Shown: positions 15,630 through 25,745, counted from the first letter of the stretch. The stretch: 64,000 nucleotides of DNA from Leucobacter chironomi DSM 19883 (GCF_000421845.1 NZ_ATXU01000011.1:1-64000), one strand, 5' to 3'. Numbers and translations are program-made. The notes: generated by a model from the letters alone, not told the origin.

Positions 15630-17693
15630 CTAGCGCGCCTGCTTCTTCGCCCGGTAGAGATCCTTCTCGTGAGTGGGCCAGGTGCCCGCGGCGCGCTGCG
15701 CCTCGACATAGGCGTGCGCCTCCTCCTGGCGCTCGGCCTCGATGCCCGTGGCGATCTCGGCCCGCAGCAGCTCGGGGCCGAGGCCGAACGCATCGACCAG
15801 GTCGAGCGCGTGCGGCCGCAGCCGGCCGATGAGTCGGTCGATGTAGGCCGTCACGGCCTCAGCGCGCTGCCCCGAGATCCGACCGTTCACGAGATACCAG
15901 GCGGCGTTGCTCTCGATGAGCCCGAAGCCGAAGAGGTCGCGCAGCCAGGTGAGCACCTGGCGCGACCCCTCGTCGTCGATCTGGGCGAGCGCCTCGGTGA
16001 AGGCCTCCCACTGCAGCAGCTCGGCGTGCGCGCGGGCCGCGGAGATGAGCTTGTGCTGCTGAGCGTTGAAAGCGTCCTCCGCGGCGATCGCTCGGGCCCG
16101 CTTGTCGCCCTTCGGCACGTCCTTGGTGGCCTCGCGCAGCGCCAGCGCGATCTCCGAGATCATGGTCTGCACGCGATCGGCCAGCAGCTCGCGCTGCGCC
16201 TCGGGGCTGCGCAGGCTCTCGACCGAGCGGGCGACCTGGCCGAGATCGGCGATGCTCTGGCCCACCTGGCGCAGGCCGAAGCGGCTCACCCGACCGCCCA
16301 GCTGGCTCGCCGCCGCCTTGATGAGGGCGGCGCGGTCGGCCCCCTTGAACTGCTCGGCGTAGTCGGTGAGCAGGCGCTTGCCCACGAGCTGCAGCAGCAC
16401 GTGGTTGTCGCCCTCGAAGGTGACGTAGATGTCGAGGTCGGCGCGCAGCCCGGTCACCCGGTTCTTCGCCATGAAGCCGGCGCCGCCGCAGGCCTCGCGC
16501 GACTCCTGGAGCGTGTCGAGGGCGGCCCAGGTCGAGAGCGGCTTCAGCGCCGCCGCGAGCGTCTCGAGGTCCTCCCGGTTCTCGGGGGTGTCGCCCGCCC
16601 CCGAGAACACCTCGTCGAAGACGGTGAGCAGGCGCTCGTCGGCGAAGGCCATCGCGTAGCTCTGCGCGATGCGCGGGATGAGCCGGCGCTGGTGCAGGCC
16701 GTAGTCGAGCAGCACGGTCTCGCGGCCGGAGGCGCCGGGGAACTGGCGCCGCTCGCTGCCGTAGCGCACGGCGATGGCGAGCGCGGCCTGCATGGCGCGC
16801 ACGGCCGAGCCGTCGAGCGAGACCCGGCCCTGCACGAGCGTGCCGATCATGGTGAAGAAGCGCCGACCGGGGCTCTCGATGGGCGAGGTGTAGCTGCCGT
16901 CGGCGGCGACGTCGCCGTAGCGGTTGAGCAGATTGGTGCGGGGCACCCGCACGCGGGTGAAATGGAGGCGGCCGTTGTCGATGCCGTTGAGGCCGCCTTT
17001 CACGCCGTCGTCTTCGCTGCCGACGCCCGGCAGCAGCTCGCCCTCGGGGGTGCGGATCGGCACGAAGAAGGCGTGCACGCCGTGGTTGACGCCGCCCGTG
17101 ATGAGCTGGGCGAACACGACCGCTGCCCGGCCGTGCAGGGCCGCGTTGCCGAGGTAGTCCTTCCACGCGCCCGTGAAGGGGGTGTGGATCTCGAATTCTT
17201 CGGTCTCGGGGTCGTAGGTGGCGGTGGTGCCGATCGACGCGACGTCGGAGCCGTGGCCGATCTCGGTCATGGCGAACGCGCCGGGCAGTTCGAGGCTCAT
17301 CACCGCGGGCAGCCACTTCTCGTGGTGCTCGCGGGTGCCGAGGTGCAGGATCGCGGCGCCGAAGAGGCCCCACTGCACGCCGCTCTTGATCTGCAGCGAC
17401 GGATCGGCGAGCACGAGCTCCTGGAAGGCGGCGATGTTGCCGCCGTGGTTGTCGCTGCCGCCGAGGTCGCTGGGGAAGGCGCGCTGGATCGCTCCCTCCT
17501 CGACCAGGATGCCGAGCTGTTCGAGCACGCGGGCGCGGTGCTCGGGCATCGACTGGCCCGGAATGGTGTGCAGACGGGACTCGGTCGCGAGACGGCGCGA
17601 TTCGAGGCGCTCCTGCTTCCATCGGCCGAGCAGGGCGTCGCCCACCCGGTCGATGTCGATGCGTGCGGTGGACTGCGCGATGGTGTCGCTCAT
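15630..17693 (-). CDS. Acyl-CoA oxidase / dehydrogenase family protein
   Basis: This is a 687-aa FAD enzyme of the acyl-CoA oxidase type, which makes the trans-2-enoyl-CoA in fatty-acid beta-oxidation. Key parts are Ala-Met-Thr-Glu-Ile-Gly-His-Gly-Ser-Asp (FAD and substrate binding, near residue 140), Thr-Phe-Glu-Gly-Asp-Asn near 425 (the Glu-Gly motif of oxidases) and a long helical C-terminal domain. The length (about 690 aa, compared with 380 for ordinary dehydrogenases) supports the oxidase class. The start is preceded by AAGGAG. A TAGCCT element at 17761-17766 could be its promoter. The 253-bp gap upstream holds no gene. Confidence 0.85.
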   Translation of the reverse strand: MSDTIAQSTARIDIDRVGDALLGRWKQERLESRRLATESRLHTIPGQSMPEHRARVLEQLGILVEEGAIQRAFPSDLGGSDNHGGNIAAFQELVLADPSLQIKSGVQWGLFGAAILHLGTREHHEKWLPAVMSLELPGAFAMTEIGHGSDVASIGTTATYDPETEEFEIHTPFTGAWKDYLGNAALHGRAAVVFAQLITGGVNHGVHAFFVPIRTPEGELLPGVGSEDDGVKGGLNGIDNGRLHFTRVRVPRTNLLNRYGDVAADGSYTSPIESPGRRFFTMIGTLVQGRVSLDGSAVRAMQAALAIAVRYGSERRQFPGASGRETVLLDYGLHQRRLIPRIAQSYAMAFADERLLTVFDEVFSGAGDTPENREDLETLAAALKPLSTWAALDTLQESREACGGAGFMAKNRVTGLRADLDIYVTFEGDNHVLLQLVGKRLLTDYAEQFKGADRAALIKAAASQLGGRVSRFGLRQVGQSIADLGQVARSVESLRSPEAQRELLADRVQTMISEIALALREATKDVPKGDKRARAIAAEDAFNAQQHKLISAARAHAELLQWEAFTEALAQIDDEGSRQVLTWLRDLFGFGLIESNAAWYLVNGRISGQRAEAVTAYIDRLIGRLRPHALDLVDAFGLGPELLRAEIATGIEAERQEEAHAYVEAQRAAGTWPTHEKDLYRAKKQAR

Positions 17694-17946
17694 CGATGCT
17701 CCTTCGACGTGATGCGCGGATCCGCCGCGCTGCGCGCCGGCGATCCGCTGACCTGCTCACAGGCTAGGGGGCACCCCTGACACCGACAACCGCACGCCGC
17801 GCTCCCCACAACCGGAGCCGCGGGCGATCCCGCATCCTCTTGTGCGAGATCTCCAAAACGAGGCTCGGGTAGCTGGAGAACACCTCCACCGACGCCCGGC
17901 GCTCTGCTCCGGCCGCCAGCACTCCGGCCCGGCCTCCAGCCGCCGG

Positions 17947-19497
17947 CTACGCGGCGGTCGGGTCGTCGCCCGGCTCGTGGTCGCCGAAGGAGGCGGGCAC
18001 GATCTCGGCCTGTTCAAGCAGTTCACGGGTGCGCTTCTGCCTGGTGCGCGGGATCACCGTGAGCACGAGCCCGTCGCGGCCGGCGCGGGCGGTGCGGCCG
18101 GCGCGGTGCAGGTAGGTCTTGTAATCGTCGGGCGGGTCCGCCTGCACCACGAGGTCGACGTCGTCGACGTGGAGGCCGCGCGCGGCGACGTCGGTCGCCA
18201 CCAGCACCGATGCCTTGCCCGAGGCGAAGCGCTCGAGATTGCGCTCGCGCCGGGCCTGGCTGAGGTTGCCGTGCAGCGCGGTCACCCGCAGCCCGTCCGC
18301 CTCGAACAGCTCGGCGAGGCGCTCGGCGTAGGCGCGGGTGCGGCAGAACACCATGGTGCGCCCGGGACGCGAGGCGAGTTCGACGAGCACGCGATCCTTG
18401 TGCTCCCGCAGCACCACCAGCACCCGGTGCTCGGCCTCGCTCACGGCCTCCCCCGCGACCTCGTGCACGGCGGGATCGCGCAGGAACTCCGACACGAGAT
18501 CCGAGACGCCGCTGTCGAGCGTGGCCGAGAACAGCAGCCGCTGCCCGCCGCGCACCGTGTCGCGCAGCACCCGCTGCACGGGTTCGAGGAAACCGAGTTC
18601 GCACATGTGGTCGGCCTCGTCGATCACCGAGACGATCACCTCGCGCAGGTCGAGCTTGCGCCGGTTGACGAGGTCGCGCACGCGGCCGGGCGTGCCGATG
18701 ACGATGTCGACACCGCGTTCGAGCGCGTGCACCTGCGGGTCGAGGGGCACACCGCCCACGAGCTGCGCGGTGAAGAACCCGACGGAGCGGGCGATCGGCT
18801 GCACGGTGCGGTCGATCTGCAGCGCCAGCTCGCGGGTGGGAGCGAGGATCAGCGCCTTCGGATTGCGCGGCGCCCGCTTCGGCGCGCGCTGACGCTCGCC
18901 CCGCCGGGGCCGGTCGCGGGCCGGCTTCCCATCGCCCGCGAAGGCACCCTCGGCTTTGAGCTGCAGCAGCCGCTCAACCAGGGCCGCACCGAAGGCGATG
19001 GTCTTGCCCGATCCGGTGCGCGCCCGTCCCAGCACGTCACGGCCGGCGAGCGCGTCCGGGATCGTCGCGGCCTGGATCGGAAACGGCTGCTCCGCCCCGA
19101 GCTCGCCGAGCACGCGCACGATGTTCGCACCGAGACCGAGGTCTCCGAAGGCGATGCCCTGCACCTCGGCCGCGGTGGTGATGCGGGCGTCGAGCCGTTC
19201 GAGCACGACGGGCGCGACGGGGGCGGATCCGCCCGTCGCCGGCACGCGCTCGACGTTCGCCGGGGACTGCTGACGTTCCGACCGGCCCGGCGCCTCCGGC
19301 TGCCGTTTCGAGCTCCGGGCGCTGCGCGGGTGCCCGGCCCCGCTGTCGCGGCCGGCGCCACGGGCGCCGCGCGTCGCTTGCCCCTCCTCGGCGGCCGCGT
19401 CGCGCCCCCCGACCCAGCGCTTGCCGGCACGGGCAGGCTTCCGGCCCGGCTCGTAATTCGACGGGGGCTTGAAGCCGCGACGGCCCTTCTGCGCCAT
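17947..19497 (-). CDS. DEAD-box ATP-dependent RNA helicase
   Basis: This is a 516-aa helicase. All core motifs can be seen: Walker A Ala-Arg-Thr-Gly-Ser-Gly-Lys-Thr, Pro-Thr-Arg-Glu-Leu (Ia), Thr-Pro-Gly-Arg (Ib), Asp-Glu-Ala-Asp (II), Ser-Ala-Thr (III) and a helicase C domain ending in His-Arg-Ala-Gly-Arg-Thr-Ala-Arg-Ala-Gly. The N-terminal 80 residues are basic and low-complexity, and a basic insert (Gly-Lys-Pro-Ala-Arg-Asp-Arg-Pro-Arg-Arg) lies between motifs I and Ia. The ATG at 19497 is 2 nt after the stop of the RND gene, so the two are probably co-transcribed. Its role is likely in ribosome assembly or RNA turnover. Confidence 0.9.
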   Translation of the reverse strand: MAQKGRRGFKPPSNYEPGRKPARAGKRWVGGRDAAAEEGQATRGARGAGRDSGAGHPRSARSSKRQPEAPGRSERQQSPANVERVPATGGSAPVAPVVLERLDARITTAAEVQGIAFGDLGLGANIVRVLGELGAEQPFPIQAATIPDALAGRDVLGRARTGSGKTIAFGAALVERLLQLKAEGAFAGDGKPARDRPRRGERQRAPKRAPRNPKALILAPTRELALQIDRTVQPIARSVGFFTAQLVGGVPLDPQVHALERGVDIVIGTPGRVRDLVNRRKLDLREVIVSVIDEADHMCELGFLEPVQRVLRDTVRGGQRLLFSATLDSGVSDLVSEFLRDPAVHEVAGEAVSEAEHRVLVVLREHKDRVLVELASRPGRTMVFCRTRAYAERLAELFEADGLRVTALHGNLSQARRERNLERFASGKASVLVATDVAARGLHVDDVDLVVQADPPDDYKTYLHRAGRTARAGRDGLVLTVIPRTRQKRTRELLEQAEIVPASFGDHEPGDDPTAA

Positions 19498-19499
19498 GA

Positions 19500-22400
19500 C
19501 TATCGCCCGCTCTCGTCGTCGGGCTGCTCGTCGGCGGCACCGGTCTGATCCGGCACGTCGGCCGCGCGGCGTCCGGCGTCGGCCTCGACATCGGCACCGG
19601 CGCTCTGCTCGGCGGCCTCGACCTCCTGCGTGGCCTCCCACATGAGCTGCTCCCAGTCGAGCTCGCCGGTGACCGGCGGGGCCGCGGGCGCGGCGCCGCC
19701 CCGGTTCGGCTCGGAGGCGTCGGCGCCGTCCGGGCTCTCTGCGGGCGCGCCGGGCAGCACGAGCGGCGTCTCAGCCGGGGCGGCCGAGTCGTCGGCGTGC
19801 TCGGCCGCGATCGCGTCGGCGCCCGCGTGCCGAGGGACGATCTGCTCGCCCGGGTCGAGATCGTCGGCCGGGGCCGCATCGGCCTCGGGCCCGGTCTCGA
19901 TCTCGGCGACCTCGACCTCGGGCGCCGCATCGTCTGCGGGCTCGTCACCGGTTTCCAGGGGGTTGTCATCCCCGGTGAATCCGAGGTCGGAGAGCGCGAG
20001 CGACATCTGCGCGGTCGCAGGACCCATGTCGGCGGCATCAGCGGCACCGGCAGCGTGGTCGACCTCAGGCTCAGCAGTTTCGCGCTCGGCCGCCGCAGAA
20101 CCGCGCTCGGTCAGCTCGGGCGCCGAGAGCCCCACGCGCATGAGCTCGCTGAGGATCGCGCGCTGCGTCTCCGCGTCGGCCTGGGCGGGCGCCGGCACCG
20201 GAGCCGGCACGGGCTCGGGCACCTCGAGCTGCTCGACCTCGGGGGCGCTGGGCGCGGAAGCGTCTGCGTCCGCGTGCCCATCGGCGTCGGGAAGCCCCTC
20301 GACCGGGGTCTCCTCCACCGCGACCGCGGCATCGGGCGCGGGACCGGATTCCGCTTCCGGATCCGAGAACAGTTCGATGAGATCATCGGGCGACTCCGCC
20401 GGGTACCCCGTCGTGGCCTCGCGCGTGGCCTCGGCGCCGAGCACGCCCACGGTGCCCACCGATCCGACCGCGCCGGCGAAGGCGAGCGCATCGGATGCAG
20501 CGGGCATGGGCGCCGCGGGCACGGGCGCTGCGGCGCCAGCCGACGGGGTGCGCTTCGGCCCGCGTCGCTTCGGGCCGCGGCCGGGGCGTCCCTCCCGACG
20601 CCGCTCCACCGCGTAGTACAGCGTGGGCAGCACGATGAGCGTGAGCACCGTCGACGACAGCAGGCCGCCGATCACCACGACCGCGAGCGGCTGCGAGATG
20701 AACCCGCCCTTGCCGGTGATGCCGAGCGCCATCGGGGTGAGGGCGAGGATGGTCGCGAGTGCCGTCATCACGATGGGACGCAGACGCTGCAGGGCGCCGT
20801 GCTCGACGGCGTCGAGCAGCGCATCCCCGCGCTCGCGGTACTGATTGACGAGGTCGATGAGCACGATCGCATTCGTCACCACGATGCCGACGAGCATGAG
20901 CACGCCGATCAGCGAGGCGACGCCGAGCGGAATGCCGGTCGCGATGAGCAGCAGGATCGCGCCGGTCGCCGCGAACGGCACCGATACGAGCAGCAGCAGC
21001 GGCTGCAGCAGGCTGCGGAAGGTCGCGACCATCACCACGTAGACGATGAGGATCGCGGCCAGCAGGGCCAGCCCGAGCTGCTCGAAGGCCTCGGCCTGCT
21101 GCGACATCACGCCGCCGATGGAGGCGGTGGCGCCAGCGGGCAGATCCACGGCTTCGAGGGCGGCGTTGACCGCCGCGCTCGCCACGTTCAGGTCATCGCC
21201 CTCGGGCAGCGCCGAGACGGTGACCATGCGCACGCCGTCCTCGGTGCGCACCGTCACCGGGCCGTCGGCGACCTCGATCGTGGCGAGGGCGTCGAGCCGC
21301 TGCGGGCCGACGGCGGTCATGATCGGCAGAGCGGCGACCCCCGCCTGGTCGGCGGGAGCGACGCCCTCGACGAGGTAGATCGACACGCTGTCGGCGTCCA
21401 TGGTGATCTGGCCGACGGGGCGCGGCTGCATCTGCTGGGCCACCTGGCCCGCCACCGCAGCCTCGGTGAGGCCCACGGCTGCCGCGGAGCTGCGATCCAC
21501 GGCCACGCGCAGGAAGGGGCGCGAGGCGCCCAGGTCGCTCTCGACCTGGCGCAGGCCGGGGCGCTGCTCCAGTTCTGCGAGCACGGCGTCGCTCGCCTGG
21601 GCGAGGGTCTCCTGGTCGGGTGCCGAGACGTTGACCTCGATGGCGCTCGACGTCGTCACACCGCCGCCCGACTGCCCGAGCGAGAACTCGCCCGCCTCGT
21701 CGAGGCCGTCGACCGCTGCGAGGATGTCGTCCTGCGCCTGCGCCTGGTCGGCGTCGGCGTCGGTGGTGATCGAGTAGCTGACCGAGCCGTCACCGCCGCC
21801 CCCGAAGATCGCGCTCATGCCGCTGCCGCTGCTGCCGATGGTCACCTGCACGGTCTCGATGTCGGCGAGTTCCGCGAGCGCGCCCTCGACGCGTTCGGCC
21901 TGCACGAGCTGCGCGTCGAGGCTGGTGCCCGGGGCGAGGGTTTGCACGAGCCCGATCGAGTTCTGCTCGTCGTCGCCCATGAAATTCGTCTTCATGAGCG
22001 GGCTCAGCGCGACGGTCAGGCCGAACACCAGCACCGCGGTGAGCAAGGTCGCTGCGGGGCGCTTCAGCGTCCAGTCGATGACGGGGCGGTACCAGCGCTG
22101 CAGCGCGGTGAGGGGCTCTGCGGCGGGCTCGGGATCGCGGCTCGCCGGGGATCCGGCGGTGCGGCGCCGGCGATCCGGTCGCAGGAACCAGTAGGCCAGC
22201 ACCGGCACGATCGTCAGGGAGACCAGCAGCGACGCGGCGAGAGCGATGGTCACGGTGAACGCGAAGGGGCGGAACAGCTCGCCCACCATGCCGTCGACGA
22301 ACGCCATCGGCAGGAACACCGCGACGGTCGTGACGGTCGACGCGGTGATCGCCCCGGCGACCTCGCGCACGGCCTCGATGATCGTCTTCGCCTTGTCGGT

Positions 22401-23672
22401 GCCGGGCACGAGGTGCCGCTTGATGTTCTCGATCACCACGATCGAGTCGTCGACCACGCGGCCGATCGAGATGGTGAGCGCACCCAGCGTGAGCATGTTG
22501 AGCGTGTACTCGGCGAAGTTGAGGCCCACGAAGGTGAGCAGCACCGAGGTGGGGATGGAGATCGCGGTGACGAGGGTCGCCCGCACCGACATGAGGAAGA
22601 CGAGGATCACGAGCACCGCGAACACGAGTCCCAGCAGGCCCTCGGTGGTGAGGGTGTGGATCGACTGCTCCACGTAGGGCGCCTGGTCGAAGACGACGGT
22701 GAGCTGCACTCCGCCGAGCTGGTCCTGCAGTTCGTCGAGCTGCTGCTGCACCGCGTGCGAGACGTCGACGGTGTTCGCGGCCGACATCTTGGTGACGGCG
22801 ATGGTGAGGGCCGGCTCCCCGTTGATCCGGGAGATGCTCTGCTCGGGTGCGGGTTCGAGGCGAACCTCTGCGACGTCGCCGATGGTGAGGGGCGTGGACT
22901 GCTCGGTGGCGGCGTCGAATCCGCCGGTGCCCGGCAGCGGGATCGCGGCGATGTCCTCGACCGAGCCGAGCGAAGTGCCCGCCTGCACGGCGAGCGTGCG
23001 ATCCCCCTCGGTGACGGTGCCCGCGGCCATGAGCACGCCGCTCTGCTGCAGAGCGTCGGAGATCGCTTGGGACGTCAGCCCGTTCTCGGCGAGCGCTCCC
23101 GCGTACGGGGCGATCGCGATCCGCTCCTCGCGGGCGCCGGTGAGCTGCGCGTCGCGCACCCCGTCGATGTCGCTGAGCTCGGGGATCGCCACGCGTTCGA
23201 TCAGCTGCGCGGCCTCCTCGGGCGTCTGCCCGCCGGTCGGCGTCACCGCGATCTGGATCACGGGGAAGTCGTCGATGCTGCCGGACATCACCTGCGTGTC
23301 GGCGGCCTCGGGCAGCAGCTGCGAGATGCGGCTGATCGCGCGCTCGACCTTCTGCTCGGTCGCGGTGAGGTCGACGCCGTAGGTGAACTGGGCGACGACC
23401 ATGGACGCGCCCGTGCTCGACGTCGCCGTCGAGGTCTCGAGCTGCGGCACCCCGCGCAGCGCCGTCTCGATGGGGCCGGAGACATCGTTGTTGACCACCT
23501 CGGGGGACGCCCCGGGGTAGGTGGTCACGACCGCGATCGCGGGGAACTGCACGGATGGCATCAGCTCCTGCTTGAGGGAGCCGACGCCGATGAGCCCGAA
23601 TACCGCGGCGACGATGGTGACGAGCGCGATCAACGCGCGGTTCTTCAGGCTGAGCGCCGTGAGAAGGTGCAT
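19500..23672 (-). CDS. RND-family transporter with a long acidic C-terminal extension
   Basis: This is a 1390-aa inner-membrane pump of the HAE1/AcrB type. Residues 1 to about 1020 form the usual core: the first helix after a short start (Leu-Thr-Ala-Leu-Ser-Leu-Lys-Asn-Arg), a large outer loop, the Gly-Arg-Val-Val-Asp-Asp-Ser-Ile-Val-Val helix that carries the proton-relay Asp pair, and a repeat of this layout in the second half. Residues of about 1021-1390 are extra: a short basic part, then an Ala/Glu/Asp/Pro-rich, probably disordered tail. The ATG at 23672 is used because the longer reading would enter the divergent gene. The tail is unusual for the family. Confidence 0.88.
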   Translation of the reverse strand: MHLLTALSLKNRALIALVTIVAAVFGLIGVGSLKQELMPSVQFPAIAVVTTYPGASPEVVNNDVSGPIETALRGVPQLETSTATSSTGASMVVAQFTYGVDLTATEQKVERAISRISQLLPEAADTQVMSGSIDDFPVIQIAVTPTGGQTPEEAAQLIERVAIPELSDIDGVRDAQLTGAREERIAIAPYAGALAENGLTSQAISDALQQSGVLMAAGTVTEGDRTLAVQAGTSLGSVEDIAAIPLPGTGGFDAATEQSTPLTIGDVAEVRLEPAPEQSISRINGEPALTIAVTKMSAANTVDVSHAVQQQLDELQDQLGGVQLTVVFDQAPYVEQSIHTLTTEGLLGLVFAVLVILVFLMSVRATLVTAISIPTSVLLTFVGLNFAEYTLNMLTLGALTISIGRVVDDSIVVIENIKRHLVPGTDKAKTIIEAVREVAGAITASTVTTVAVFLPMAFVDGMVGELFRPFAFTVTIALAASLLVSLTIVPVLAYWFLRPDRRRRTAGSPASRDPEPAAEPLTALQRWYRPVIDWTLKRPAATLLTAVLVFGLTVALSPLMKTNFMGDDEQNSIGLVQTLAPGTSLDAQLVQAERVEGALAELADIETVQVTIGSSGSGMSAIFGGGGDGSVSYSITTDADADQAQAQDDILAAVDGLDEAGEFSLGQSGGGVTTSSAIEVNVSAPDQETLAQASDAVLAELEQRPGLRQVESDLGASRPFLRVAVDRSSAAAVGLTEAAVAGQVAQQMQPRPVGQITMDADSVSIYLVEGVAPADQAGVAALPIMTAVGPQRLDALATIEVADGPVTVRTEDGVRMVTVSALPEGDDLNVASAAVNAALEAVDLPAGATASIGGVMSQQAEAFEQLGLALLAAILIVYVVMVATFRSLLQPLLLLVSVPFAATGAILLLIATGIPLGVASLIGVLMLVGIVVTNAIVLIDLVNQYRERGDALLDAVEHGALQRLRPIVMTALATILALTPMALGITGKGGFISQPLAVVVIGGLLSSTVLTLIVLPTLYYAVERRREGRPGRGPKRRGPKRTPSAGAAAPVPAAPMPAASDALAFAGAVGSVGTVGVLGAEATREATTGYPAESPDDLIELFSDPEAESGPAPDAAVAVEETPVEGLPDADGHADADASAPSAPEVEQLEVPEPVPAPVPAPAQADAETQRAILSELMRVGLSAPELTERGSAAAERETAEPEVDHAAGAADAADMGPATAQMSLALSDLGFTGDDNPLETGDEPADDAAPEVEVAEIETGPEADAAPADDLDPGEQIVPRHAGADAIAAEHADDSAAPAETPLVLPGAPAESPDGADASEPNRGGAAPAAPPVTGELDWEQLMWEATQEVEAAEQSAGADVEADAGRRAADVPDQTGAADEQPDDESGR

Positions 23673-23714
23673 GGCGTCGATTATTTCACGCGGCGTCCGG
23701 GAGCCCGCCGTGGA

Positions 23715-23721
23715 GGATAAT
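23715..23721 (+). promoter_or_regulatory. -10 element GATAAT of the DUF445 gene
   Basis: GATAAT (23716-23721) lies exactly 6 nt before the ATG at 23728, which suggests a leaderless message. The divergent RND gene starts only 55 bp away and has AATAAT 7 nt before its own ATG on the other strand. Confidence 0.5.
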
Positions 23722-23727
23722 ACTGAG

Positions 23728-25023
23728 ATGCCGTCGCCTCGCACCCACCGCACCCTGGGGGCCGTCTCCCCCGCAGACTTCGAACGGCTCGCCGAGCTGC
23801 GCCGCATGCAGCGCCTCGCCGTGGCCCTGCTCATCGGCATGGCGGTCGTGTTCGTGATCTCGTTCGCATTGCAGACCCGCTACCCGTGGCTCGGGTTCGT
23901 GCGGGCGGCGAGCGAGGGCGGCATGGTGGGTGCGCTCGCCGACTGGTTCGCGGTGACGGCGCTCTTCCGGCATCCGCTCGGCCTGAAGATTCCGCACACC
24001 AACCTCATCTCGAGCAAGAAGGACGACATCGGCGCCGGCCTCGGCGGTTTCGTCGAGGAGAACTTCCTCGCCGACGACGTCGTGCACGACAAGCTCGCGG
24101 GCATCAGCGGGGCGCGGCACGCCGGCGAGTGGCTGTCGCAGCGCCCCAACGCGGAGCGCGTGGGCGACATGGTGACGAGCGCGGGGCTCGGCGCCCTGAC
24201 GGTGCTCGACGACAACGACGTGCAGGAGCTCATCGAGCTGCTCGTGCGCCGGCACGTCGTCGAACCCGAATGGGGGCCGCTGCTCGGGCGCACGGCGGAG
24301 TCGTTCGTGGCCGGCGGTCACCAGCAGGCGCTCATCGACATCGCCGCCTCGCGCATCGAGGAGTGGCTGGTCTCGCACCCCGAGGCGTTCGACCGCGTGG
24401 TGTCCTCGCGCCTCCCCTCCTGGGTGCCGAGCATCGTGGACCGCTTCGTCGACGACCGTCTGCACGCCGAGACCGTGAAGTTCGCCCAGCGGGTCGGCGC
24501 CGATCCCGAGCACCCGTTCCGTCTCGCGATCGCGCGGTTCCTCGCGGATCTCGCCCGAGACCTGCAGCAGCAGCCGCGGCTGCAGGAGCAGCTCGAGGCC
24601 TTCAAGCACGAGGTCTTCGACAGTCCGCGCATCCGGGCCGTCGCCGCGAGCACCTGGGAGACCGCCCGCGCCGCGCTCGTTTCGATGCTCGAGGATCCGC
24701 GGAGCGAGCTGCGGACGCGGATCGACTCGGCCGTGCAGGACTTCGGCCGCAAACTGCTCGACGACCCGACCCTCCAGTACAAGATCGACGTGTGGGTGAT
24801 GGGAGTGGTCGAGCACCTCGTGCGCAACTACCGCAGCGATATCGCGGGCGTCATCACCGAGACCGTGCAGCGCTGGGATGCGCAGGAGGCCGCCGAGAAG
24901 ATCGAGCTGCAGGTGGGCAAGGATCTGCAGTTCATCCGCATCAACGGCACGGTCGTCGGCGCGCTCGCGGGTCTCGCCATCTACACGGTCGCGACCCTGG
25001 TGATCGCGCCGCTCGCGCACTGA
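23728..25023 (+). CDS. DUF445 (YjiN-like) membrane protein
   Basis: This is a 431-aa protein with a first membrane helix at about residues 30-47 and a second at the very C-terminus (about 408-428). A long helical cytosolic region lies between them. The start region contains the family motif Gly-Gly-Met-Val-Gly-Ala-Leu-Ala-Asp-Trp-Phe-Ala-Val-Thr-Ala-Leu-Phe, followed by His-Pro-Leu-Gly-Leu-Lys-Ile-Pro-His-Thr. The family is common in bacteria but has no agreed function; a cell-envelope role is often assumed. It is divergent from the RND gene and convergent with the small exported protein gene 6 bp away. Confidence 0.85.
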   Translation: MPSPRTHRTLGAVSPADFERLAELRRMQRLAVALLIGMAVVFVISFALQTRYPWLGFVRAASEGGMVGALADWFAVTALFRHPLGLKIPHTNLISSKKDDIGAGLGGFVEENFLADDVVHDKLAGISGARHAGEWLSQRPNAERVGDMVTSAGLGALTVLDDNDVQELIELLVRRHVVEPEWGPLLGRTAESFVAGGHQQALIDIAASRIEEWLVSHPEAFDRVVSSRLPSWVPSIVDRFVDDRLHAETVKFAQRVGADPEHPFRLAIARFLADLARDLQQQPRLQEQLEAFKHEVFDSPRIRAVAASTWETARAALVSMLEDPRSELRTRIDSAVQDFGRKLLDDPTLQYKIDVWVMGVVEHLVRNYRSDIAGVITETVQRWDAQEAAEKIELQVGKDLQFIRINGTVVGALAGLAIYTVATLVIAPLAH

Positions 25024-25029
25024 GGCCGG

Positions 25030-25665
25030 CTACTTCGCGAAGGCCACCGGCAGGAGCATGTCCTGCACCCGGTCCCGTGCGGCGGTGTGGTCGGCGCGGG
25101 TCGCGATCGCGCATCGGGTCTCGCGGCAGTCGAGGCCGTCGACTGCCGCTTCCGGAACAGTGAGCTCGGCGGTGAAGGCGCCCGTCCGCGGGTCGTCGTA
25201 GCGCTGCGTCGCGAAGGCTTGCCACGCCCAGTCGTCGGTGATCCACACGCTCGACAGCGCGGAGGTGTCGGCCGTGCCCTCCTGCGCGCCCTCGGGGATC
25301 CCGCCGAGGCACGGTCCCGGCTTGCCGCCCTCCTGCTGCGGAATCGCACAGATCGCCACATATATGCCGATACCGGCATCAAAGCCGCTGCCCCGCACCA
25401 CGAGCTCGTCTCCGGGGCGCAGGGCGTCGAGGGCGACCGGCTTCCCGTCGGCCGATTCGACGCTCAGCTCGCGCTCGCGACCGTCCGCTCCTTCTGCGGT
25501 CGTCTGCGAGACGAAGGTCTCGGGCACCTGCTGCCCCGACCCGCCCGCGCTCTGATGGGTGAGGATCGGCAGCAGCACGGCGAGCGCGCCCGCCAGGACG
25601 AGGACCGCGATCGCCAGAACCGCGACGAGCAGAATCCTGGTGGTGCGGGGGCGTCGGGAGGTCAT
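25030..25665 (-). CDS. Exported or membrane-anchored protein of unknown function
   Basis: This is a 211-aa protein with one N-terminal hydrophobic segment (about residues 10-34) and an outward domain. The domain has a beta-rich start with Val-Val-Arg-Gly-Ser-Gly-Phe-Asp, then Gly-Ile-Tyr-Val-Ala-Ile-Cys-Ala-Ile-Pro, and four Cys residues in two close pairs. This pattern recalls the Ig-like fold of neocarzinostatin-type domains found in many actinobacterial surface proteins, but I cannot be sure. The stop lies 6 bp from the stop of the DUF445 gene. Confidence 0.7.
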   Translation of the reverse strand: MTSRRPRTTRILLVAVLAIAVLVLAGALAVLLPILTHQSAGGSGQQVPETFVSQTTAEGADGRERELSVESADGKPVALDALRPGDELVVRGSGFDAGIGIYVAICAIPQQEGGKPGPCLGGIPEGAQEGTADTSALSSVWITDDWAWQAFATQRYDDPRTGAFTAELTVPEAAVDGLDCRETRCAIATRADHTAARDRVQDMLLPVAFAK

Positions 25666-25745
25666 GCCTTCATCGTAATGGGCGCACCTTGCGGGCCGCG
25701 CGATCTGCTAGAATCTGCTCCATACGTCTATTTGTATAAGTACCT

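Noticed and set aside
19797-23720. A 1307-codon open frame on the plus strand
   Set aside because: It is the antisense of the RND gene. The composition (Arg, His, Gly-rich, no domains) is that of a shadow frame in high-GC DNA.
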